The notes under the pieces were generated by a model. That model did not search any database. It had not been told where the DNA came from and saw only the letters and a list, made by a program, of their open reading frames with translations. The translations under genes were made by a program, and so were the position numbers. Shown here piece after piece: positions 1-11,600 of a stretch of 64,000 nucleotides of DNA (positions are counted from its first letter, which is position 1; each line of letters begins with the position of its first letter). Origin of the DNA: Loripinus fragilis (Eukaryota; Mollusca; Bivalvia; Lucinida; Lucinidae); contig OZ026517.1 in assembly GCA_964019695.1 (NCBI GenBank), positions 53,561,672 to 53,625,671 of the forward strand. Direction: 5' to 3'.

Positions 1-1002
1 GGGTGTGGTGGCCTTGACCTTTGAAACTTATTTATAGCCATTGTCTCATTAGGTTTAACATATCAAGTGAGAATAATGACTGGCTTCAACAGTATTCAAA
101 AAATCAACTTTTAAAAAAATTTCCCATTTAAATGCATTAGGAAGCAAATTTGACCTTGACGTTAAGTAGGTCAAGGTCATACTAGGATCATCATTTGAAC
201 AAACTTGGTACGCCCCACTACCCCAATGCTACATACCAAGTCCCAAGGTCATCGGCCTTCTGGTTCTGGAGAAGAAGATTTTTAAAGGGTTTTTACCATA
301 TATGGGCGTGGCGGTCATCTTGGTCATGTGACCAAAGTATTTTGCATAAATTGAAGCTAACTTATCATAAGGAGTCTTCACATGAAATTTGAGTTTAATT
401 GGGCCAATGGTTTGTGAGAAAACTATGTTTTAATATATTGATGGGACTCCAATATGAGCGACTTAGCTGAAAGGTCAAAGGTCAACCTTGACCTTAAAAA
501 CTTATTTATAGCTATTGTCTCATTAGGTTGAATATATCAAGGGAGAATAATGACTAAACCTTCCACAGTTTTCCAAAAAATCAACTTTTCAGAAATTTTC
601 CCATTTAAATGCATTAGGAAGCAAATTTGACCTTGACGTTAAGTAGGTCAAGGTCAACCTAGGATCATCATTTGAACAAACTTGGTAGGCCCCACTACCC
701 CAATGCTACATACCAAGTCCCAAGGTCATCGGCCTTCTGGTTCTGGAGAAGAAGATTTTTAAAGGGTTTTTACCATATATGGGCGTGGCGGCCATCTTGG
801 TCATGTGACCAGGACCATTGAACAAACTTTCGTTCCCGCGTCCTAAGGAGTCTCCATATGTAATTTGAATTTAATTGGCCCAGTGGTTTCAGAGGAGAAG
901 ATGTTTGAAATTGTGGACGGACGGAAGGACGGACGGACGACGGACGCCGGAGTGACTGGTATACTATTAGCTCACCCATGAGCCTTCGGCTCAGGTGAGC
1001 TA
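1..1002. repeat. Dispersed repeat in two tandem units ending in a hairpin
   Basis: Two units with a period near 474 bp (compare 'cttatttata' at about 27 and 501) share 'aggtcaaggtca' and 'catcggccttctggttctgg'. The second unit ends with GGACGGACGG-type repeats and a stem-loop (GAGCCTTCGGCTC, inside AGCTCACC...GGTGAGCT), followed by CTAA and an A-run. A terminal hairpin before CTAA recalls a Helitron 3' end, but a LINE 3' tail is equally possible. It lies in the intron that follows exon 27. Confidence 0.6.
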
Positions 1003-1439
1003 AAAAAAATAATTAAAGTTTCAGTTACCATTCCAGTTCTTTCAAGTTATAAGTGCTATAGCAACTGACACGTTTGTTTCAAGAACATCTAAAAGACTCT
1101 CCTGTGGTTTTCAAGGATTACAAGTTTATGAAAATACTGATGTTAAAACATGTTAAAATTCTACTTCCGAAATGCTAGACTGAGATGATGAAGAAATTAG
1201 TCTTAGGAAATTAGTATAAAATTGTTATGCTGCACCAAATATTTCATGGCAATTTAATACTTATTTAGGTCTCCATCAATAGTGCTAAGTCCTACAGAAA
1301 ATAGAAAATTTCAAGGCCTTAGAGTTACTGTCAAGTACTTTTCAATGCAAATTTAATTTTCAAGGACTTTTCAAGAAAGTCCTCTATATTTAAGTGCTGT
1401 CTGACTGAGCATTATTTAATAATTTATCTCTATCAACAA

Positions 1440-2060
1440 TCATGATGCTAGCTCAAATACTTACTCCACCCAATCACAGCTGACAACTTTACTTTCCTCT
1501 TTAATTACACTCTGGCGGGTCGGACCTCAGACTCTATGACGGTTCCGACTTAAAGACTTATCTGTAGATGAGACGGTTGGGGCCCATTGTCATGTCTTTG
1601 GTCAGGCCTACCGGGGTTTAACTGTTGGACATCGTTTGCTCCGGTATTCAGTTGTATTTACTGTTGAGTCCTTATCTCCTTTTAATATCTTGATTTGTAT
1701 GTACTAGGAGATGCATCGATAAGTTAGGGATCTTTCATACAAACCAAACATCTATGTGTCTTGATCCACATCAGAATTAAGGGTGAGGTTGGCGCCGTTA
1801 AACATGTTTAAGCCCTAGAGTGAAATTTTTTTACTGACCGTTGCAAGGCGGTGCTTCTTTATTGGATCCTTTTTGTTATTTATGTTTCACATTGGCCTTT
1901 ATTGAACTATCGATTGCAGCCTTGTGATCACCTAAGGGCTGACCTCTTGGCTCTCTTGAGTGTGTTGTTTTCTTGTCACTTTCCCATATAGTGTCTTGGT
2001 TTAGGTGTGGGACTTGATTGTATCAATTGCTGATCTTTGCCTTCTTCTTTACTTTCAGAT
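1440..2060 (+). mobile_element. Family L LINE-like retroelement, 5'-truncated copy
   Basis: Shares its whole length with the 3' parts of the copies at 31930 and 43738 (for example 'ggtgaggttggcgccgtt' and 'gatctttgc' near the end). The first part, about 1470-1553, encodes the last codons of the element ORF (...PITADNFTFLFNYT..., then GRTSDSMTVPT and a stop), matching the end of the ORF in the 43.7-kb copy. Shared 3' end with variable 5' truncation is typical of LINE insertions. Confidence 0.65.
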
Positions 2061-2199
2061 ACGCCTGGCCATCTGACTAGTCTGATCAGTCTTTCAGTGT
2101 GCATGCAATTGGTAGCCAAGGACACATTGCATCTTAAGTTGGACAGCATGGACTCTGGGCAGATGCAGATACCCAGGCTGACCTCCAGATGCGAGTGTT

Positions 2200-2361
2200 T
2201 AATAAAAAATAATTTTCTTAGTTCTCAGCCGAAACATGTGTTGTGGGTACTCAAAAAAAACGTCTCAATGAGATGGTTCTTTTGAGCACCCCAAAACCAT
2301 GTTTAAACTGAAGGATAAGAAAATAATATAAAATTTTATGCTCATTTTTTGTTTATCTAGA
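2200..2361. mobile_element. Family H hairpin element
   Basis: A central palindrome (ACGTCTCAATGAGATGGTTC region) is flanked by 'aaacatgtgttgtgggtact' on one side and 'gagcaccccaaaaccatg' on the other, the common architecture of family H. It is intronic, downstream of exon 27. Confidence 0.7.
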
Positions 2362-2481
2362 CCAATGCAGGCTGATCTGAAGTTTCAAACTGCAAACATG
2401 CCACTATGTTGGGATTGACATTAAGCTGGTCATATGTTAGGTTTTAGTTCGGTTTCATCGAAATCATTCTTCAGAACTTAC

Positions 2482-2659
2482 TTTGACAAAATGTTTCTGT
2501 TCAGTAGTCCAATTGTCCAGCATATTCCTTGCCAGCTCAGAGCCAGTCTTCTGCCAGAAATCCTCAAGAGTGTCTCGGACAAAGGTGCAATCTTCAAGAA
2601 GTTCCAGAGGTTCCAAGGAAACAGACTCCTGATTACATTTATCATAGAACACATTCCAC
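2482..2659 (-). CDS. GLT1: GOGAT exon 27: end of GXGXG domain and linker
   Basis: Window residues 1274-1333, starting [19 protein letters not shown] and ending [11 protein letters not shown]. The acceptor is CTTTATACAG and the donor is AAA|GTAAGT. The first base completes the GT| codon left by exon 26. The segment matches the family's 'KCN.E.V.L.PL' and 'GSE.A..IL..W...FVKV' region that leads into the beta domain. The 5' 50 bases of this exon, with its acceptor, are duplicated twice in the upstream intron (2997-3067 and 3162-3234). Confidence 0.93.
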
Positions 2660-5600
2660 CTGTATAAAGTACAGTAAAACCTGTGTAAATTAAAACTGTC
2701 ACTCAAAAATAGACAAAACAAAGGTCTTAATGACAACTGCCACATGCCAAAGGATACATATATCAAACAATATTAGTCATATAGAATCCCAAGCCTTATA
2801 ATAATATTTCACATATACATGTGTATTTATAGTACATGTATTTACTTTTATCGTTACAGTTTTAGGGTCTTATACAGAGCTCATACAGGCTTGACTACAG
2901 TAAAACCTGTGTAAAACGGTCACTCAAAAATAGACAAAAAGGTCTTAATGACAACTGGTAGCTTAATGAAGGTCGAAAGTATTGCAGAATTCCAATTTCC
3001 AAGGAAATAGACTCCTGGTTACATTTATCATAGAAAATATTCTACCTGTATAAAGTACAGTAAAACCTTAGTAATTTAAAACGGCCACTCAAAAATAGAC
3101 AAAAACGGTCATAATGACAACTGGTAGCTTAATGAAGGTCAAAAGTATTGCAGAATTTCAATTTCCAAGGAAACAGACTCCTGGTTACATTTATCATAGA
3201 ACACATTCCACCTGTATAAAGTACAGTAAAACCTGTGTAATTAAAACGGCCACTCAAAAATAGGCTATACGGTCTTAACCCTTAATACGCCAATCGCAAC
3301 AAAAGTCGTCTGCTTTTCTCTTCTGCTGAAATGTTTAAGAAGCCTCTATGACAAAAGTGTGGACCCAGATCAGACTGCTCCTATACTTAATTCTTCAGTA
3401 ATGTAAGGTATTTATTTGCAGCAGACGACTTCAGCAGACCACATTTTCAGATGCATTTTATCTTGACGCTTTAAGGGTTAATGACAACTGGTAACTTAAT
3501 GAAGGTCGAAAGTATTGCAGAATGCTCCCCTTGGAGCATTTTGCAATACTTTTAACCTGCATTCAGCGATAATTTAATAATAATCTACCCTGTAAATCCC
3601 AAATTTTATGATTAGTCTTGATAAACAATTTTTGGTCTTTTAGAGAGTGGCCGTTTTACACAGGTTTTACTGTATCAGAATCAGTTAACAAATATGAAAA
3701 CAGCATTTACCCATGGGTTCTTCTATCTAACTCTTTGAATGCTTAGTAAGTTTGCATGCTTTTTTATTGTCTGCTGATTTACTACATTTTTATAAAGATC
3801 CTTCAGGAGTACCATTAAAGTGTCAAACAGTTTGAATCCAGATTAGGCACTAACTGTATTTTATTGGGCCTGCTGTGGGTCCAGACTGTTTGCAAAGATT
3901 TTCAGCAGACGACAAAATTTGCTGATAGCTGTGGAAAAGTCCAATGTGCATGCATTTTTATCCAGTGGTGCCAGGCCTTGTAAGCCCACACTAAGCAATT
4001 AATGGGTTGTGTACACTCCATCAACCCAGTGGTATAATTTCATCATTAATCAATTGGGGGATAATCAGTGTGGATCCTGATCTGATGGTTTTGCTAGAAG
4101 CAGTTTATCTGGATCTACACTGTTTTGAAAAGAGGTTTAACCCTTTATATTCGGGAAGTTTTTGCAAACAGTGAAGACCCAAATGAAATGCAGCATCAGG
4201 GTCTGCACTGTTTGCTCATACTAAAACAATCTTCAGGGACAGAAATACATCAGAATTTAGAAAATTCTACCTCTGATCCCTTAAAGGTCCTTATGGTCAG
4301 ACCCGAACTTATTGTATCAATATGTGTGGGAAAATCCATCAGAATACAAAGGGTTAAGAAGTTTGATAAAGTTATGCACACAATACACTTATTAGAATGT
4401 ATAAAGTAAAAGTAAACTGTATATCGATCTTGACACAAGAAAACCTGACTTTGTTGCATGTGAACAACAAAGGCACAGACCAGCCTGCACATCCGTGCAG
4501 TCTGATCAGCACCTTTGTTATTCGCTATCTGGAAAGTACAAAAGTTCAACTAGCTCCATGCAAAATTTCACTATTCTAGCTAGTTTTTGTAGCTGAGCAG
4601 GATGGGTTGGGCCTTATTTGGTCAGAAACACCAAAGACAGGTTTCCTCACATCGAGGCCCATATATAATAATAAATGAGTAATTCAAGGACATATCGGTA
4701 AACACATTGCTAGGTAACAAAGTTGACTTACACATCATAAACATAGGCAATTCCTCCTGACATACCAGCAGCAAAGTTACGTCCCGTGAGACCTAGAACA
4801 ATAACATTTCCTCCAGTCATGTACTCACAACCATGATCTCCACAGCCCTGAAAGTAATATAAAATGGATTTGCTTATATAAACATCAAATGCACTTTCAT
4901 TTTAACAGCAAAACTATGTCGTTAAAATCAAACTTGTATGATTCAATGATACCATATTTGCTAATCTTCATCTTCGTCTTACATTAAATAGCTGACTTTA
5001 ATTTGGCAAAAAAAAAAAAAACAAAAAAAAACTTGTATTTAGGGTAGCCAGACCCTGCCTAAAATTACTGGCAAAACCTAGAATTTTTTCAGGTTTCCTG
5101 AAAAAAATATGATTTTATGCATTTTGAAAGGCAAAATGCCTTTCATATGCTTAAAATCATATTTTTTTTTTTCAAGAAAAAAAAAATATAAACAAAAAAT
5201 ATGCGTACTTATCAAATTAAAATTTTCCGACCTGTTACCTGTCACACACTAACTTTTTATTTGGCCTTTTTGAACAAAAATTTTAACTTCATAGAAAATA
5301 TTTTTTCAAAGAGTAAATGGTGTGATACCTCTGAAACGGCAGTAACTCCTGAGTTCCTGACACAGAATCTCTCGGCTGTCTGTCCCCTGAAGAAAGCCTT
5401 CCCTGATGTGGCACCATACAACACCACATTACCAACGATGATGTTATCCTGGCTACGGTACTCTGCTGGCATATCTTTGGGTGGATATATCACAATTTCA
5501 CCTCCAGACAGGCCCTGAAAATAATTATATTACATAAAATAATAGTTAAAGATATACAATTATCGTCACAGTCAACCTGTTATGTTCATTGTATGACTGT

Positions 5601-8600
5601 TTCCTGCATGGAAACAAGTTTTAACCCAGTGATTTTATTTGGGATTTTGGGAAGCTACCTTTTTCCTACACATTTGAGAAAATATCTTATGAAAATTGGG
5701 AAAATATGAGCTAAAATCCATGAAATTGGGAAAATAAAGGCCATTTTTGGATTGGGAATGACTCCCATATACGGCCTCAAAAATGGCCAAATAAATGACT
5801 GTAACCCATTTCCTCATAGAGACGTCTTTTAACCCATTTGCAAACAGAGCAGACCCAGATCAGGCAGCTCCTGTAAGAGCTGCCTATCAGTGTCTACTTG
5901 GTTTGCTTATGGAAATATGAATAATCTGATCCTACACTAGTGGACCTGACAAGTAATTTCTTTTGTTCTATGTACCAACATGAAAGTTTATCTATATAAT
6001 TATTCTTAGTGGGTGGAGCCTAGCATGAATATTGATGAAGGAAAGGTTTAAGCAATGAGGATAAAGTGTCTTGCCCAAGGAGCTGGTGAGGCATTAACCA
6101 CTGATCTCTTGATCTCAAGTTGGGCACTTTACCACTGTCAGAGTAAATGAACAAAAAGTTAAATAAACGGTCACTGGACATTTCGGCCCATAACAATTTC
6201 GGCCCATGTCAATTTCGGCCCATTACCAAATTGGCCTATAAAATTTCGGCCCACAGGTATAATAATGAATAATTGGTTTGTTTGTCTGTAATTGGTATAA
6301 TTAGATCGGCTGACCTGTAATTATCCACACAAGCAAAATAATTAATAAGAATGGTCCGTTTTATTTGATTAGGAGTTTGTATGCAAGAGAAGAGTTCATC
6401 ACATAGGTTACAGGCAGCCAAGGCTCAGAGGAACCTGCGCATTTGCACACTCTGGCCAGAGCGTTTACTGCTCGCACATGAAGCGCAAGCGATACTTTAA
6501 TAATCCAATTATTCAGTTAAACTCACTAAACAAGTTGTATTAGCTAATGGATAATACATATGTGATTTATGATTATTTCTTCTAATAAAAATACTAGTCT
6601 ACGCGTTTTTCTGGTCTTTACTAGTTTGTTAAGTCCATCTCTTTTCATTTTTTTTTTCTCAGTATAACTCTATTCATAAACTTTAAATATTCTTAATAAC
6701 ATATAATCTCTTTTGCAAAAATCCAGGTTGACACAATTTATGGGCCGAAATTGCTATGGGCCGAAATTGACATGGGCAGAAATTGACATGGGCCAATTTT
6801 GTTATGGGCCGAAATGACCCGGAACCAAATAAACTGTTTCTTCACATACATCAATCATAAGTTCTAGAATATCAATTTAGAGGATAACCATATTCAAAAT
6901 TTTCATTTGGGGAGGTATGGTATATTGCCGGATATATGGTTGGAAATTTAGTTTAACGGCAACGCATCAGCGGAGCCATAAAACGTGATTTCCGAATGTA
7001 TATCCCACGATATAAGAGGGTTGTCCCAGAAAGTTGTAGACTTTTGTTATAACACGAGACTGTGTATCAGTAATTCTATGAAATTTGTATGATATATTTA
7101 ATAACATCACATAAAAATTTTGCACAAATATGGGTGGAATCACAATTTAGATAACAATGTTATAAACCTATACTTGACTGTGTGTCGGCGTGTGCGGAGC
7201 ACGTCGAAATTTGTGAAATAAATTTCATCTAGTCCAAATATTAGTGTACATGCAATTTAATTTCTCAGTTGTATTTCACACAATGTATTACCTCCTCAAC
7301 AAGAGACTACATAAGGTATATTGTTGAAAATTTGGAACATTTCCCACCCTCGGCATTGATTTTATAGAAGATTTATCATGGCTACTACATTTTTATTCAG
7401 AAAATACAAACATTTCAAGAACGGTGTGGCGCAAAATATAGACTTTCAATATAATTTGGCTAATTAAACTCACAAAATCACACTCTTGTAATGTTTACTA
7501 ATCAACTGAGTAATCACTAGTATCATAAAATGGATTTCGTGCAAAACTATTTTAGTAATACCGAAAAAACATGCACCTTTTCGTCATTTTACTTGAACAC
7601 ATGTTATTTTGCTGTCAGTTATTTTAATAGTAAATATGTTTGCTCGTATGAACTCTAAAAGATCACGCTTGTATGTTTGTTAAACATACCTAAACTAAAG
7701 ATTAAGCCATTACTTGAACTAGGAAGACTTACTTAACAAACAGATCGAAATGTTAATACAGTTAGAGCTTACATAAAAGGAGTATAGACAAAACATTTGA
7801 CCACCCCTCTCTGAAAATAAAGAAAAATAATTTGCGACGTACTCCGCACACGCTGACATACAGTCAAGCAAATGTTCATAACTTGTTATTTAAATTGTGG
7901 TTCCATCCATATTTGTACAAAATGTTTATAAAATGTATATAAAAATATCATACACATTTCAGAGAATTCCTGATACACTGTTTCGTGTTATAACACAAGT
8001 CTACGACTTTCTTGGACAACCCTTGTACCTCCCCAAATGAAAATTTTGAATACTATTATCCCCATTCTAATGCACTAGTATCATTTTTCCTTCAAAAAGA
8101 CAGTGAAAATGCAGTATGTTGCACCTACGTCCAGCGGCTACCAGCTGCATAAAACTGTTAGTCAGCTGCTTAAAACCACTTAATGATGTCGAATCTGCGG
8201 CAGGATACACTGTTGCAAATTTATGACGTTATCCAATCAGAAGTCGCGCTACATTTGCAAGTACACTAGAATTCCCGTTATATATGAAGGATCAGTCGGA
8301 TCAGTTTGCCTTTTGATCATTACATACCTTTTAACACCTCAGCTAGTTATAGGAAAGGTAATGAAAGGAGAACTGCATACTGGGTAATTTTGCATGTTTT
8401 TTGTCACCTGTTGATGTGTTATCAAAATCAACTTTTTTGAAATTTCTTTCAGGAATAACCATCTGAAATGTCAAACAGATTGGATCCATACCAGACCTGA
8501 TTTTGTCCGGCCTGATCTGGGTCCAAACTGTTGGCAAATGTTATCAGCAGAAAACAGAAGGAGGCATAGAGTTGATGTGTATATAGGATTTGTGATCTAT

Positions 8601-11600
8601 ACTAAACAGGCCTTTAGTTAAGAGTGTGTAACAGAAAAATATCTTTTTTTATTTCTCAACCAAAACATTTGTTGTGGGTACTCAAAAGAACCATCTCACT
8701 GAGACGGTTCTTTTGAGCACCCAAAACATATGCTTAAACTTATGGGTAAGAAAATATTTGCAATTTTGAGCTGAAAAATTTTGTTTATCTAAACCCATGC
8801 TATATATTACCTTGCCAACATAATCATTGGCATCTCCTTCAAGAGTAACATGGACACCTCTGGCCAAGAAAGCACAGAAACTTTGACCACCAGATCCCTT
8901 CAGATTAATGATGATACTCTTCTCTGGCAACCCCTCTTCTACAGTCTTCCTATTAAACAAAAAGTAAAGTAAATTCAGGATGTTTGGTATATTTAACGCA
9001 AATGTGCTGATCCTTTTAACACACGGTGACAAACAGTACATACTGATCCCCTTTCCATAAAGATCACGACAACTTTTATTTACTTGGGTTATGAGGAGGC
9101 TATCTGGAGTGGGGTTTTATCTCATACTGGTGGGAGTGCAGTGGCTCAGTGGTAGAGTGCTTGACTCGAGACCGAGGAGCCGCGGGTTCGAGTCTCACCG
9201 GCGTCACTGCGTTGTGGTCCTTGAGCAAGACACATTTATACTAGCTTAGTACTGGTTCAGCCCAGGAAGACCCATCCCTGTTTAACTGAAAGATTGTAGA
9301 TGGGACGTAAAGAATCAAATAAAAAATAAAAAATTATCTCATACTGGCTAAACCCTTTGAAGGCCGGAAACACCTAAACAGGTACTTTGGTAAACAGCGA
9401 AGACCCTGATGAAATGCTGCATAATGCAGCATTTCATCAGGGTCTGCACTGTTTGCTGAGACAAATCTTTTTTTGAAATATTAACCTGTGACCCCCAATG
9501 CATACAATGGATCATCCTGACTTTATTGTATGTAGTTTTATGGAAAATTCCATTGGTCTGAAAAGGGTTAACATATGATATCTAGCAGTAACATAATCAG
9601 CCCCTGTTCAGTAAGTTCACAACTTCTTTCATTCACTTGGGTTATGAGGAGGATTTCTCGGAGTGTCTTTTCTATATTTCATACTGACACAAGGACAAGT
9701 TGAATTTGATTACTTTTGATTCAGATATTTTTCAGAAGAGAAACAAAAAATGTTAAAATGAAGGCTTTTGATAAGAAATACAAGTGCTCAATGAAAAAAT
9801 GAAATCTTAATTACCAGTATGTGGTTGCAACAACTCTCTGTCCATGTTCAGGTACTATCAGAAATGGCATGTCATTTTTTCTAACATGTTGACAGTTCAA
9901 TGAACTAGATAAAAGACTTGTTCAGTCACACTTTTCTTACCTCTAAATGGGAACATATATTTTGAGTTCTTACTAGAAGCATCTCTTAGAGATTTTTCAA
10001 ATGAGCACCACAAAATTTTTTATCGTGAAAAAATATAGATATATTACTTTTTTCAGTCCAGAGATGTAGTCCTATGTCTATTCCAATGGCAGTCATTTTC
10101 TTCTCTTGAGTATACAGTAAAACCTGAGTAAAGCGGCCACACTCAAAAAGACCCAAAAATGTTTTTCAAAACCAATTATCGCGTATCCAAAGGGAACATT
10201 CTGCAATATTTTTGACCTTCATTAAGCTATCAGTTGTCATTAAAATCTTTGTTTTGTCCATTTTGACTGTTTAGCACAGGTTTTACTGCATAGTCTTTTT
10301 TTTTCTGATTGTACAAGTGATAATCAATCAGATAAAGCTTTTCCATAATCAATTCTGATTTTCGGTTTGATACCCCAATCTTCTATAGACTTACTTTGAG
10401 ATGTAGTTACTGAGAGTGGCTCCAAATGTTCTGTCTTCATTCCTGATCTTCAGGTCCAAGACAACCTGTCTCTGTTTACCCTCTATCACATTTTTAGACT
10501 TTTCTATCACAGTATAATCCTAAAAAGCATAAGCATTATAGAATTACTGTATTCCCTCTTATTAATTTATTGTGTGGATAACATTTTAAAAATTCTATAT
10601 CCTCTTTTGAAAACAATGTAGATCCAGATCAGCTGGCTTCTAATGAAGCCATCTGATCAGGATCAACACTGTTTTGTATTTATCCACACAATGAATCCAT
10701 ATTAATAATTAAATTGTACCATCGGATCGACTGGAAATCAGTTAATTTTGTGTAAACAGGATACAGCCCATAAATTACTCAGTGACGTGCACTTATAGGA
10801 GCATGTGGGCTTTTTTAGGTTGAACATGGTAGTAGGAGTTATCAGTATTTTGGTTTGGTTCTTAACATCCCCGTCAACAGCTATGGTCATGTGGGGACGG
10901 TCAGTTCACCTAACCACACTTTTTTACTGGACAAGCTTGACTAAGCGGTTAACCAGTAATTTGTGCACATACTTTCGCTTGTAACTGACAAAAACCATTC
11001 TTGAATCAGCGGAAGGGAGGAGAATGGCCGTAGAAATTATTTCATGATCTATCTCCATGAAAGTATGGGACAGAGCCTGGATCGAACTCGCGGCCCTTGG
11101 AACTGCAGTCAGACATGTTACTGACTGCGCAACGCGGTCTGGTAAGAGTTATCAGTATAGCCTACCAGTGAAGGCTCTGGTGTGGGAGCATAGGCTCAAT
11201 AAAGCACTCTTGGCGGGTTAAGCTGAAATTACCTTTTTCATATGGACTGGTACATATTATGTTATAACAGTGTTTTCGGAGCAGCCTGAACTACTTTTGA
11301 TTTTATCAGATACCTCTCATATTAACTGCATTGTTGCACCTTGACCTAATAAGCATTGTCTATCTCACGGCATGTGCCTTCATCAGGTCATCATGACGTT
11401 GTCAATAACAATGAATTGACATGAAAATCAATAATTACATAATAATCACTAATTTGAACAGTGAATCAGCTTGTAAACTGATAAATAGTATATCAGGTTC
11501 CCGTTGTTTGATAAAGTTTACCAGGCCTGGGCTTTGAGAACACATATTGAATCGCTTGGCAAGCCTCGGGATTCAACAAGCATTCTCAAAGCCTTGCCTG

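Noticed and set aside
967..1010. Bacterial-type rho-independent terminator
   Set aside because: The stem-loop plus A-run belongs to a dispersed eukaryotic repeat; the setting is an animal intron.
3162..3234. An alternative genuine exon 27
   Set aside because: It keeps an acceptor and 16 codons but then reads P-element sequence to a stop and has no donor; treated as a partial duplication.
9129..9332. Functional tRNA gene
   Set aside because: A- and B-box-like sequences are present, but the head lacks a proper cloverleaf and is followed by the SINE body and A-rich tail; six relatives occur in the window.
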